DNA of 64,000 bases from Macrotrachela quadricornifera (GCA_022393335.1 JAJEKB010021158.1:1789631-1853630); one strand, 5' to 3'; positions 48,180 to 60,139 are shown, numbered from the stretch's first letter. The notes: a model not told the origin generated them from the sequence alone. Made by a program: numbers and translations.

Positions 48180-48325
48180 ATATCTTGATGGTAAGCAGAT
48201 TCTGAGAAATCCTGCGAGATCTAAAGATCCAAGATATCTATGAGGATTCAACAGAATCCAGTAAGATTCAAAAGGATTTGTGAGAATTCGTCAGGATCTA
48301 AAAGGATCTAAACTCAGGATCCATA
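48180..48325. repeat. AGGATC/GATTC-word segment
   Basis: Repeated GAGATCTAAAGATCC, GAGGATTC, AGAATCCAG, AGGATCTAAAAGGATCTAAA and CAGGATCC words in about 145 bases. A further GAGGATCC lies at 48498, outside the segment. No clear terminal repeat. Confidence 0.55.
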
Positions 48326-49944
48326 AAAAGGTACTTCGCTCGAAATTTTGTTTCCACTTAAGAACGTGACCTAGCCACATTTATGGACTATAAATACAGT
48401 AAAGTAAAAATAATGAAAATAGAACGAATTCTGTCAGATTTAGCTGTTTTATTTAATAAATTTAAGAGAAGTAGTGGATGCTAGGTCCACGATGCATGAG
48501 GATCCGAAATTTTTCTAGGATTTTAGAAAGCATTTTAACATATAGACAAGTTATTGTATAAAGTTATAAGCAAACAAAGATGGACAAATTTATTTCTACT
48601 AGCTTTGGTTATCTGAGAATAAAAATTACCTGATTTCACAGTTGTCATAGTCTTGAAATTTCTTGGAGAAGTCTTGACGAAATTCAATACCAGCAATAAA
48701 ATTATTGTAGAAACTATAAAAAGAATAAGATATTCAACACAGACTTATGATCTATTGTTCAATATTCATAACATATTTCTTTCCTGTTCATATTTTGTTT
48801 TTCATCAAAGTCAAATTCAGAAAAAAATGAATAAAGAATCGCCAGCAACTACTTTATATATGTTTATTGTCACTTTAACAAGAACAACAAAAGGAAAGTA
48901 CCGTAATTTTTAACAATAAAGTAAATACATTATTCTTATCTTTATATAACAAAAATACTGGCCTAACATGTTATATAGGACATTCTTTATTTAAATTTGG
49001 TCAAATAGCTGTTCTAGTTCCTTCTTTATTGTTCTAATGATGATGATGACGAGATGGAAACATACACAAAACAAAAGACAATCATAGCCGATGGTCATGA
49101 CAATGTCCTAGTTTAGATATTATTCTCTTTAATAGATTTTATGATCGAAAATATTTTGAGAAACACAGTCTGAAAGAGAGTGTTAAAGTGTTTAAGAACA
49201 GAAATTTAGACTTTCCTGTGACAGTACGTTCTGTCATCACATATATTGTTATTTTCGCGCTTTTTTTTAACAACTCATTTTCTATATTTGTCGGTGACTT
49301 CAGTTACTATTACCTTCGTTAGTTACTGTAAAGATCTTTGTTATTAGATCGAGCTATATATTATTTCTGTGAAAGTGTGAACATGATGCATTCATATGAA
49401 ATTATATCATACAGGGATGAGGATGTGGGACTGAAGGTAGGTGCAGAGGCAGATTTCATCTTTTAACGTCAGCACTCAACTCGATCCAAACGCTCCCGTT
49501 TTGATAGTGATACAAAAAGATTCTGACCAGTTAAGTAATAATTGGATTATTTTTCCTACTAAATTCAGAAGCTTGAGACGAAATTGCATGAACTCCTATA
49601 TCGTCATGTCTTATATTATATTGCAAGGTTATTTTCATTTAAACACAATCTAATTATGACAAGGTATTATGGGAATTATGCAACTGTAAGAATTTACATA
49701 ACTAGGTTAAAATTGAATATTAAAACTTCAAAATTACATTGCGTATTCTGGTCGAATACCGTATAAATAGAATACATTCAGATTATTCTTGCATGAAATT
49801 CTCTCTTTATTTTTACGCAGCATAATAACCATAGAATAGGAGTGGCACTCTAAATTTAAAGTAAAGTTAAAGTGATACTCATATCATAGAACAAAAAAGA
49901 CATACAAGAAATACATGTGACAGACGAAAATAAATAATACGATA
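48326..49944. other. Intergenic region
   Basis: AT-rich, no supported gene. Short open frames at 48653-48913 and 49441-49653 have no recognisable content. Confidence 0.35.
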
Positions 49945-50468
49945 TTAACTATTTAAACATAATTTTTTTAAATGTTCATTTATATCATAATTACTTCCAT
50001 TTTGTTCTTGTAATGTATAAATCATGATTGAATTAATACTATCTATATCTAATATCTCTCGGTGTTTTTCTAAATACGTAATTGTTTGAATTATATTCTC
50101 TTTATTTAAAATCTTCATTGAATATTCGTATGTCGAGAGAATATGAGAAGGCATCCCATCAACAATGGCCTGCCGAATCATTAATATATATTTTTCAAAG
50201 TACGGTTTCAAGAGTAAAATCATTTTTAAGAAAGATATTGAGTCATCAGCATAATATAAGTAAATTTTATCCATTGTTTGACCTTGAATATTGTTCATTT
50301 CTAAAATTTTTAACACAGCATTTGATGCGGTTGATAAACAACCTCGATAAAATTCAGCAATACCAACTTGCATCGAACTGCTGTAGTCTATCACGTAAAT
50401 TTCATTGTTATAAACAATTAAATTTCTAATTCGAATGTCACTATGAATAAACCTAATTTGATGACCTA
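49945..50468 (-). pseudogene. C-terminal half of a protein-kinase-like gene
   Basis: Begins after a probable splice acceptor (tgattttag) at 50469 with GHQIRFIHSDIRIRNLIVYNN. IHSDIRIRN corresponds to the catalytic loop HxDxxxxN of protein kinases, and IYVIDYSSS stands at the DFG position, as DYS. About 170 residues follow with helical C-lobe character (SFLKMILLLKPYFEKYILMI) and a stop at 49945. The N-lobe (Gly loop, lysine) and upstream exons are missing; a large word-rich element begins about 185 bases further out (50653). With DFG changed and half the domain absent, it is a fragment or a pseudokinase exon. Confidence 0.55.
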
Positions 50469-50652
50469 AAATCAACATAAAATCGTCTATTTATATTTGT
50501 TAAGAATGAGATGATATTTTCCTTTCAATCATCAGTTTTTTCATAAACTATCTTTCCTTCTTATAAGGATAAGAGATAAGATAATCATGTTTAAACAAAC
50601 AAGATTATGTATCAAAATAAAGCATTTGCTTATTTAGTCATTTACTCACATA

Positions 50653-52373
50653 CTCAGGTCATTAACTCGAGCCATCTGAAACGACGCCGTTAACTGCCTA
50701 AAACGCTGAAGAAACGGCATGGTTAGTGCCTTAAACGGTGAAAAACGGTCATTGTTTTACGCCGGTTTGCACCGCTCTTCCGCCGTTTTACGTGAGCTCG
50801 GATTGAGGGCCGTTTTTTCGCCGAAAAGTGAACGATGCCTTTTAAGGCCGTTTCCGGTGAACAACGGCCAGTTATAAATAATTAAAATATTTTAAAATAC
50901 AAACAATACTTACCATTCCTGACCGGTAATAAGACGAATCTAAATAAATAGACAAAAATTACCTTAAATAATAAAAATACTTACTACTTAATTTAATCAT
51001 TCGATTTCATCTAAAATGAAAAAAAATTGTTCTATCCTAAATAAATAACATACTTACTATTGAATGTGATAAGTCGATTTGATTTACAATAAAAAAAATT
51101 ATTTTATTTTAAATAAATAAAATACTTACTATTGAAGGTGATAAATCAATTTGATCTAAAATAAAAATAAAAATATTTAATTTTAAAGGAATAAAATATG
51201 TACTATTTAATCTGATAGTTCGACTTCAAGTAAAATAAAAAAAACATTATTTTATTCTAAATAAATAAAATACTATTGAATGTAATAGTTCAATTTGATG
51301 TAAAATAAAAAGAAAAATAGTTGATTTTAAAGAAATAAGATACGTACTATTGCATTTGATCATTCGGTTTCATCTAAAATAAAAAAATTACTTTATTTTG
51401 AATAAATAAAATACTTAACATTGAATAGAATAATTTCATTTAATCTAAAATAAAGAAAAACATTATTTCATTCTAAATAAATAGAGTAGTTACTATTCAA
51501 TTTGATAATTGGATTGCATCTAAATTTTAAAAAAAATTATTTTATTTTAAATAAATAAAATACTTACTATTCAATTTGATAATTGAATTTGATCTAAAAT
51601 TAAAAAAAATTATTTTCGTAATGATTGTCGGTAACGTCCGTTTTCAACGTTCACGAGTCTTTTTTTCCTATAAGAAGGGGTGAGATCAAAACTGTATTTG
51701 AGCGCACGGCTTCCTAAAAAAATTGGATACTAAAGAACAGGGCCTCTTCTGGAAGTATATGGGACTTTTTTACGCGGAAAACGACGAAAGAAGAGCATGC
51801 TGAAAGTATATTTTTCGCCATTGCTTGATAATCGAGATTATATTGATCATCGCACAATATGAAATAGACATCGATTCAAAGGATGTGTGATGTCGTTAAA
51901 TGTGTCGCAATAGGAACGTTCAATCAATGTATAAAATAGTCGAAACAATTCGATTAGAGATGCACATTAATAATAAATAAAATAAAAGAAAGATATGAAA
52001 TGCACCTCGAGAGCAAGAAAGTGCTCCATAGATACATTCCAAGATAGTGCTCTTATAATAATATATAAAAATCAACAGGAGATATTGCTAATATATCATC
52101 TGACAATGTCGACTCACGCGTTCAAGTATCTTTTATAATTCGATGTGATAATGCTGTAAAACGGCAGGAAAACGATAGTCGTGACGGTAGCCATACGACA
52201 ATCGTAACGACAGTCGTTTCCGGTAACACCGAAACGGTCATCTTAAACGACGTCGTTTATGATCGTATTTCGTCGTTTTACAGTGCTTCGTAAACGATCA
52301 TCGTAACGGCAGCCGTTTTTCACCGTTTTGCACTGTTTAAGGCCGTTTACGGCGTCGTTTTCTTTCACATGGG
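50653..52373. repeat. Large AAACGG/CCGTTT-word element with 72-bp array
   Basis: 1721 bases from CTCAGGTCATTAAC to GTTTTCTTTCACATGGG. The outer ~230 bases on each side are CG-rich and full of AAACGG/CCGTTT words (GAAACGGC, TTAAACGGTGAAAAACGG, CGTTTACGGCGTCGTTTTC). The centre contains a ~72-bp AT-rich tandem array, then 500 bases of ordinary sequence. This matches the 7029-8337 element in organisation: word-rich arm, array, word-rich arm. Confidence 0.7.
50935..51620. repeat. ~72-bp AT-rich tandem array (about 9-10 copies)
   Basis: The phrases AAATAAATAAAATACTTACT, ATTGAATTTGATAATT and GATCTAAAATAAAAAAAATT recur roughly every 70-75 bases from about 50935 to 51620, diverging by substitutions and small indels. 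Same consensus as the array at 7807-8115. Confidence 0.75.
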
Positions 52374-52509
52374 TATAATCGATTATTTCACAGAAAATCA
52401 AAATAATTAGTCAAAAATCCAATGGGTTGTAATTGACTCAATTTGAAATAGAAGTCAATGATTGATATAAAACCTTATTGACGTTATTGATTTTTACCTT
52501 CAAGTAAAA

Positions 52510-52894
52510 CTCATGTAAAAAAATTAGGGAAAAAATTCGATTAAAATCGATAAAAAAATGACTAAAAATCGAGGAAAATCATACGCTTTTAATCTATTTT
52601 TTATCAAGTTTTAATCAAATAATCTAAAAAGCTGGATTTTTATTGATTATTTCATCTATTTTCGATTATAATCGATTAAAAGTGGTCACAAAACATTGAT
52701 TTTAATTGATTTTTTTAACAACTTTTACTCGATTATAATCGAAAATAGGCGAAATAATCGATGGGAAAAACAGTCTTTTAGATTATATCATTAAAAATCG
52801 GTTAAAAGTGTATGATTTTAATGGATTTTTAATCATTTTCTAATCGATTTTAATTAAAAAACATTTGATTTTTCTTTTAAAATTTTTACATGGG
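52510..52894. repeat. AATCGATT-word foldback element
   Basis: Begins CTCATGTAAAAAAATTAGGG and ends AAAATTTTTACATGGG. The interior is a long imperfect hairpin of AATCGATT/TTTTAATC words: TTTTCGATTATAATCGA in the left half faces TCGATTATAATCGAAAA in the right half around a centre near 52690. It directly follows the AAACGG-word element (gap about 135 bases). Confidence 0.75.
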
Positions 52895-53220
52895 GAGATT
52901 GTCTCTTTATTTTGCAGAAGATGACTTGCGAAAAGGTGTTAGAAAAGTAAATCATTTGGACATCTAAAAGAAAATTCCTGAGAAAGCCTTATGATTTTTT
53001 TTCATCTTGTAATATAGAACAAGCTTTTCCAAAAACCTTTGTTTTATTTAGTCTTTAATGAGTATAGGAAGTCTGTCTAAGTACTGTGATACAGAGCAGG
53101 AAAACGAAAATAATAGGTAATTTCGTTTGTTAATTGAAAAGAAGATACACATTTTTCAATGAAGTCTGTCACTTCTATGATGTACGTACTTTTGTTTAGT
53201 GAAAAAAATCGAAATTCTCA

Positions 53221-53529
53221 GATTATAATAGGATTATTGTGCAACAAGAGCAGTATTATAATTGATTTTAGAAAGTTTCTCTTGATTAAATCGAATTTAT
53301 GATTCTTCCAGAAGATTTCAAGCAATTGCAAACTGGATTTTGTTACACAATAATCCAATTATAATCGGAAACTTTTGAGCTATTTTTTCACTGAATGATT
53401 GTGTTCTCATGTAAAAAAGAAGTTTTAAAAAAAGATCAAAGGTTTAGTAATAATATGGTTAAAATTGTCCCATTATAATCTATTTGTAATCTGAGTCAAA
53501 ATCTTTTTTACAACTTTTTTTTACATGAA
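53221..53529. repeat. ATAATC-word segment with two inverted repeats
   Basis: GATTATAATAGGATTATTGTG (53220-53240) faces CACAATAATCCAATTATAATC (53347-53367), an inverted repeat. Overlapping its right side, a ~124-base unit runs from CTCATGTAAAAAAGAAGTTT (53406) to AACTTTTTTTTACATG (near 53527), reusing the CATGTAAAAAA end motif. Confidence 0.55.
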
Positions 53530-55446
53530 AAATCACAATGGTATCGGTGGTTATTTGATTACTACGAATTTGTGATGGTTTATAACAATTTGATTTATTT
53601 CTGGCTTACTCACGCATAACAAAGGATTTCATCGATTGCTTCTCAAATTTTTTACGGTGCAAATCAATTATAGCTGTTTTTTTGTGCAAAAATTGCAGCA
53701 ATAGATGGAAAGTCTGATCGGTTAAAATCGATTAGATCTACTTTTTTCTTAAAAGTCATGTTAATTCATTGAAAATTCCATAGATTACATTTCAGTTTAA
53801 CAGAATCCATTGGAAAACTATTTTCTCTTTACAAGCCTCGCTAATTGATCAATAATCTATTCCACTGTGAGTCACTTCATCAATTAATGGTGTATTAAAC
53901 AAAATCGGTTTTATTCACAGAGGTCTCCATGATACATCAATCGCCTGATAGAGTCCTATGATGTTCAATTAGAATCCTCAAATCAAGATTTCTGCCATGA
54001 ATCCAAATCAGCCTCAAACGGTTTCTCTTGAAACCAATCAGAGCCTACTGAGTTTTTATTTAATTATTGAGTTATCCTGGGTAACAAATGCTTTCGTCAG
54101 ATTTCACATATAATCCTTGTCTATAATTTTTTACTAGGGTGGTAAGAGTATCTAATAGTTTCGCATCTGAGATAGATATACTTAGGTCAATACATCCACA
54201 TGATTTCCACTGAAAACTCTGGGACACACTTGGGAATGTTCCCTTGTAAGCTAAAAAAAACTAAAGAAACGAATTTAGCTCTGATCAGCTCTATGTAAAA
54301 TTGATTGGTCTTCAAACAAATTCTCTTTTAAGAGTTTTATCAATAAAATATTGATAAAGATTTTGTTAATTTCTTGTCGTGTTATTATTAAGAATGAACG
54401 GTAGGATAAATAGTAGTGTTGACATAAGTACTGAAATATAATTCCTCACAAGATATATATTATGTATTGTGGTTATGAATGTATAGAGCAGGTCCTAACT
54501 ATAATTAACACAATATCAAAAAGTAAAAGCTATCAGTAAATATAAATAATCATTCATTTCATGTATAACTTTCTCTCGTCTTATTTTGATTTTCTTAATT
54601 CACTGTTACGCATTTATTATATTTTTACCAGTCTACTATACATTCACATACAGTAGCTATCATTTATCAATAGTGCTTCATTTAGTTGTTATCAATCACT
54701 CTATCATGAAATAAAATGGGCATTGGTCACAAAAATAAGCGTAGTAATCGTGCTCATGTCGATTTTCATTTGGTAATAATTGCAATTAAAAGAAAGGCAA
54801 TAAGTAGTACGCATACGTATATAAATACTGTGGCATGCTTATTAGATAGCATACAATGTTGTCGAACAAACGTCTAACTATATATGATCGTAAAATAATT
54901 ATTAAAAAACCATTATGAGAGAACTAATTAAACAAATAACATGTTGTTTATTGCCGCATAACTAGGAAATTCATCATTTATCTATTTTTTTAATATTATT
55001 TATACATGTCATGAAAAATAGTTATATTCGATTTTATGACTGGAATATTCTCAAGAATCATATTTTTTTTGTTCCAATTTCTATTATCTATTTTTATTAT
55101 ATATAATAATAATTTTCAATGTCATCTCCGTTAATATATTAAAATAATAACGAAAATTTTATTTGAATTGTCTGATTTGTTTTTATGAAGATAGTAAATA
55201 TTTTTGGCACATTATTATTTCCTCTTGCAGAATAAAGTAGATATTCATATGTACTATCGAGATCTTATGTTATTGTTGAAATTTGACACGTGATAAGATA
55301 TGAATTGCAATAAAAATCTCTGATCGGTATGATCGACCTCTATCGAATTGATTTTGTTGGTTTATAACAGGATTCATTTGAAGAAAAAAACATAAAACAA
55401 ATATATAATGTAAACAAATAAATTTTTAACTTTTTTAACATAACGA
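53530..55446. other. Intergenic region
   Basis: AT-rich, no supported gene or repeat. It contains the upstream region of the coiled-coil gene; no distinct promoter motif could be fixed. Confidence 0.4.
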
Positions 55447-56583
55447 ATGGCAACAGGAAAATCTCCAGGTCTTTCAACTTTATCTACAAATCCAAGTCAA
55501 CCAGGAAAGACAAAAGAAGATGTTCCTACTCTTAAAACTAAAGTCATTGAAGTAAAATAAAAAAAAAAGTCGTATCTTATTTTTTTCAATAACAAATTTA
55601 TTTTTATTTTATTAAGCTTGAACGTCAAGTAAATGAATATAAAACAAAATTAGATGAATTACGTCGTGCTAAAGCTACAACTGTAGTTAAACTTGAAAAA
55701 GAATATATTAATACAACTATACCTGGGTTTGTTTTCATTTTCATTTATTTCCTTTTCTACAAAAAAGAAAATCAATCTTTTGTTAGATTAAATCGTCCTG
55801 AAAAAATCAAATCCTGTGAAAAATGTGATGAATTTGAAAAAATTATTGAAAGTGAAAAAAAATCTAATATACAATTAAAAAAAATTCTTGAACCACAAGA
55901 TAATAATAAATATGAAAAATCACTAACAAATTCTAGTTTATGTTCAAAATGTTCAGATTTAACACAATTATTAGATATTGAACAACAAAATAATACTCAA
56001 TTAACACAACAATTTCAAACACAAAAAAAACAAACAGAACAAGAACGAAATACTAAACAAGTATTTTTATTTCTTAATCTTTAAAAAAAAATTATTTTTT
56101 AATTAAGATATTACAACAAACTTTAGAAATAATGCAATCAGATTTAATTCAAGAAAAAAATTCATATGATATATTACGTCGTGAAAATCAAGAATATCAA
56201 GTTTGTTCATTCATTTATCTTTCAAACAGAAAAAAATATTTTCAATTCATAATAGAAATCATTTAAATTAATCAAAAAAGAACATGAAGATAAAATGATT
56301 GAATTATCTCATCGAGAAGAAGAAGCAAAAAAACAAGTCCTTTTTTATTATCGAATTTTTTCTTTTAAATATTTTACTTTTTTTAATATGAAAAGGTTGA
56401 TACTTGGGAACAAATGTATAGAGAATGGATGGCAACTATGGAAAGAAGAGTTAATAATTTACAAGTTACAAATGAAGAACTTGAAGTAAATTTTTAATTG
56501 AAATTATCAAATTTTAATGTATTTATTTATAGACATGGTTACATCAAGAAAATAATTCTACTAAACAACATAAATCTACTTAA
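55447..56583 (+). CDS. Coiled-coil protein with paired CxxC motifs
   Basis: Seven or so exons separated by introns of 50-70 bases. ATG 55447 opens MATGKSPGLSTLSTNPSQPG; exon 1 ends at 55551, exon 2 spans 55617-55726, and the stop is at 56581-56583. After a Ser/Pro-rich head the protein is almost all heptad coiled coil (LERQVNEYKTKLDELRRAK, QILQQTLEIMQSDLIQEKNS, KEHEDKMIELSHREEEAKKQ). Two CxxC pairs, SCEKCDEFEK and LCSKCSDLTQ, sit about 50 residues apart within it and could bind a metal or lock two helices. The C-terminus has WEQMYREWMATMERRVNNLQ. About 260 residues, no break. The family is not recognised; a structural or scaffold role is likely. Confidence 0.75.
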
Positions 56584-58073
56584 AATCAAAATTAACATCG
56601 AGAAAAATGATACAAAATTCATGAAACGAACTCAAATCAAATATTCGAATAAATAGAAAGACATTTTTTATATTCTTCATGTAAAAGTTTTTCTTCAAAA
56701 AATTTCAACAGTAAAATTTAATTATTTCTTCAATTTAAAACCATTTTCAAGATAACCGATTTTAACCTTGATAAAATATGAGCGTGTAAAAGTAATTTTT
56801 TTTAATGGTTATAGAAATTTATTAATTCTTTGATTAAAATATTTAATAAATCAAATGGTAAGCATACAGTTCGACAGAGTAATCAACGTTCTATCCAACT
56901 ATATAAAAATAATAAAAAGAACTGCTGAAATACAGTCCGGTGAAGAAAATTAACAAAAATACTTCGGGATATACCCAAAGTCTTTACGGCGCTATATTAA
57001 TTAATTTATTTATATAGAATGATAGTTAAAATAAAATTCCGGTAGGAACTATTTTTCTTTTGTAAAACTCAACTACCAGATGAGATAGATTAAATATCTA
57101 TGCTTTCCATTCCGATATTCAATAATTTATTACGTTGTATTAAAAGCCAGAATACATGGTGAGATATAGTCTGAAAAGTTTTACAATTTACTTAAAACTG
57201 TTTATTTTATGATTATATGACATAAGAAAAAATATTCGCATTGGATTTTGCTTTGTTTGGAAATAAAAAGCGCAATTATAAAATAAGCTTCACTTTCTCG
57301 ATTGTAGAGCTTTTCAGACATTTTCTTCGTCGAACATTTATACTAATTAACTAAAATTTAATAAATGCTTTAAATCGTAATTTCATCAAGAAATCTTGAT
57401 AAAAATTTGAATGTTAAATTTGATAATAAATTATATAAAACTGACATAGATGATTCTTATCTCTTCCTCATATTACTTCAAGTATATTGATACAAAAAAA
57501 AACGACCTATATTTGTCTTCTCAATCTTATCATTAGACAACGAAAAATCTCGAATTTCTTCTATATAATTTCATTTATCATAAAACAAAAAACAACATTA
57601 TTTATTTTCTCTTTTCAATAAATAATTTTTATTTAAGTTAATAATAATTAAATATTTTTCATAAGTTTGTATCATTTCCAATGAGGAAAATCTCATAATC
57701 AACATTGTTTAATTCTCTTGATAAAGACGCAAAGAATAAATTTCTTTTTCATCTAAAATAAAAAGAAAATAAATATTTACTTATTTCAAATAAAACTAAA
57801 GAGAATATATCTATAAAAAAAAAGTATTTAAAAGCATAGTCATCCAAATGACAAAAACACACATTTTATATTCGATTATACGTTAAGAATAGATGTCACG
57901 CCCTTTATACTTTCAAAATAAAATGTGTTATACCTCGTCTTTTTTTCTTCCTACCATAACGCAATGACGTGGCTTATTTTTCTCCTTTATTAAACCATTA
58001 CATTTGTCGTATTTAATACACAAAAAAAAAACATTTTAGATATAATACATAATCATCATTTAATACGAACAAA
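56584..58073. other. Intergenic region before the peroxiredoxin gene
   Basis: AT-rich with no gene. Tracts of A and T precede the ATG at 58074 but no specific promoter motif can be fixed. Confidence 0.4.
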
Positions 58074-59050
58074 ATGTCGTTAAAACTCGGCGATACATTT
58101 CCTAATTTTACATTAAATACAACAGGTGGTCAAGTTCAACTTCATGAATGGCTTGGAGACAAGTTAGTTCATTTATTTTATTTCTAAAATTTTTTTTTTA
58201 TTTTAATATTTAAGATGGGGAATAATATTTTCACATCCCGCTGACTATACACCAGTATGTACAACTGAATTAGCTCGTGCTGCTAGATTAGCACCAGAAT
58301 TTACTAAACGAAATACAAAATTAATGGCTTTATCATGTGATTCACTCGAACATCATCATGGATGGATTAAAGTATTTGTTTTTCTTTTTATATAAATAAC
58401 ATTTCTATAGAATTTCTTAGGATTTACAAGCATATGGTGGACTTAATGTTGAATGTTCCGGTGATGAATGTAAATTGAAAAAAAATGCTGAATTTCCATT
58501 TCCAATTATTGAAGATACTGATAGAAAATTAGCAACACAATTAGGCATGATTGATCCTGATGAATTTGATTCAAAAGGTTTACCATTAACAGCACGTGCT
58601 GTAAGTTTAAGATTTAAATTTTATTAATTTTATTTTTTAATTAAACAAAAAACATAGGTATTTTATATTGGTCCTGACAAAAAATTAAAAGCAAGTTTAC
58701 TTTATCCAGCAACAAGTGGTAGAAATTTCGAGTTTGTTGACTTAAATCAATTAAAAAATATTTATTAATTTAAATATCTTTATTTTAAGCGAACTTCTTC
58801 GTTTACTTGATTCATTACAACTTTCACGTCGTTTACCAATAGCAACACCAGTTGATTGGAAGGTATTTTATTATATTTTTAAATTATTTTATTACATATA
58901 TAAATAAAAAATATCTATTAGGTTGGTGATAAAGTAATGGTTCCACCAAATGTTACAGATGATGATATTAAAAAACATTTTCCACAAGGTGTTCAAGTAA
59001 AAAATGATCTTCCAAGTGGTAAAGGATATATTCGTACGACACAAGTTTAA
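58074..59050 (+). CDS. PRDX6-like: 1-Cys peroxiredoxin (Prx6 type)
   Basis: Six exons with introns of about 50 bases. It starts [20 protein letters not shown] and ends [10 protein letters not shown]. The thioredoxin-fold core has the peroxidatic site [17 protein letters not shown] (Thr and Cys of PxxxTxxC present). Prx6-type blocks [62 protein letters not shown] and a full C-terminal extension follow. The enzyme reduces H2O2 and lipid peroxides using one catalytic Cys; it is cytosolic in most animals. Two differences: GDSWG of vertebrate PRDX6, whose Ser supports phospholipase activity, is GDKWG here (Lys assembled across the exon 1/2 junction), and an insertion reads [17 protein letters not shown], adding two Cys. 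Confidence 0.93.
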
Positions 59051-59159
59051 AACAATTTCCTTTTTTTTGTTTTTTATCATTTCTTTTTAACAATAAACCT
59101 AAAGAAAGAATATTTAGATAAGAAAAGATTTTATTTTTCGACGATAATAAACACATAAA

Positions 59160-59500
59160 ATGACTGTTACAATCTGCTTTCGCCTTTTTTTTTTCGAAAT
59201 TATTTTCAAAGGCGAGGCTAGATGAACAGTTTTTCTTTGTGTCTTTTATTTTAAAAATAATTATCATTTAAATAGACAAATCAGCGATTTGACTGTTCAC
59301 ACAAGCCAGCGGAATTTTTTTTAAAACAAAAGATTTGTTTTTCAGCGCGAGGTGTGTGAACAGTGTAATCGCAAATTTTGTTTTTTATAATAAATTAAAA
59401 TAAAAACAAAAAAAAATCTTATCGGAAGGGACTGATCGACAAGCTTCGCTTATTTCAATAATTTTATTTATCAAGCGAGGCAAGACGAACAGTGTCTTCC
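59160..59500. repeat. Three successive hairpins with GAACAGT words
   Basis: Just 3' of the peroxiredoxin gene lie three stem-loops about 130 bases apart: GACTGTTACAATCTGC..GCGAGGCTAGATGAACAGT (59161-59232), GACTGTTCACACAAGCC..GCGAGGTGTGTGAACAGTG (about 59290-59363) and GACTGATCGACAAGC..GCGAGGCAAGACGAACAGTG (about 59429-59493). Each pairs its own ends; loops are AT-rich. Confidence 0.65.
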
Positions 59501-60139
59501 AAAATAAGAATTATTTAATACATACTGTTTAATTTTTTTTGTCAAATTGTGTCATTCTATGTAGGAATACACATGAATTTATATAAGGTGAATGAAAGAG
59601 TATATTATTATTGGTTTATATCAAGGTCATTGTTGTTCATTGGCTATTAGATATCAATGACCGGTTGATCGGTCACTCTCTCTTTGTTTTCTAACGAGAA
59701 TTATTCAGTCAATATGATATTGAATGACCGATCACGTCCGACGTCAAATAAAACAATAGAAGAGAGAGAGAGAGAGATTGATTTTATCGAAAAAAAGAAT
59801 AACATAAATTTTGTTTTGAAAATTCTTAGAAAATATATTCACATTAGAAAAAAAAAATAATGAAAGAATTTCATAAGAGATAATTCATATTGCATTGCAT
59901 ATTAAAGAGAAAAAGTAAAAGATCTGAGATTATGAAATAAAAGCATTTACATTATGGGATACGAATTATAATTGTATGATACATTTGAACGAAAATGATA
60001 GATGTCATTAGTATAAAGATATAATCAATAAATAAATATTTAAATGTACGTTAAATAGAAATAATTGTGTTGGTTAACGAAGATAAAAATATAAATTTGA
60101 AAAAGAATATTTTCTATAACGATTTTATTTGTATATAAA
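59501..60139. other. Intergenic region before the Tudor gene
   Basis: Contains two related CAATGACCGGTTGATCGGTCA/GAATGACCGATCACG segments (59672-59692, 59723-59738) and an (AG)n run at 59761-59777. No gene. Confidence 0.45.
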
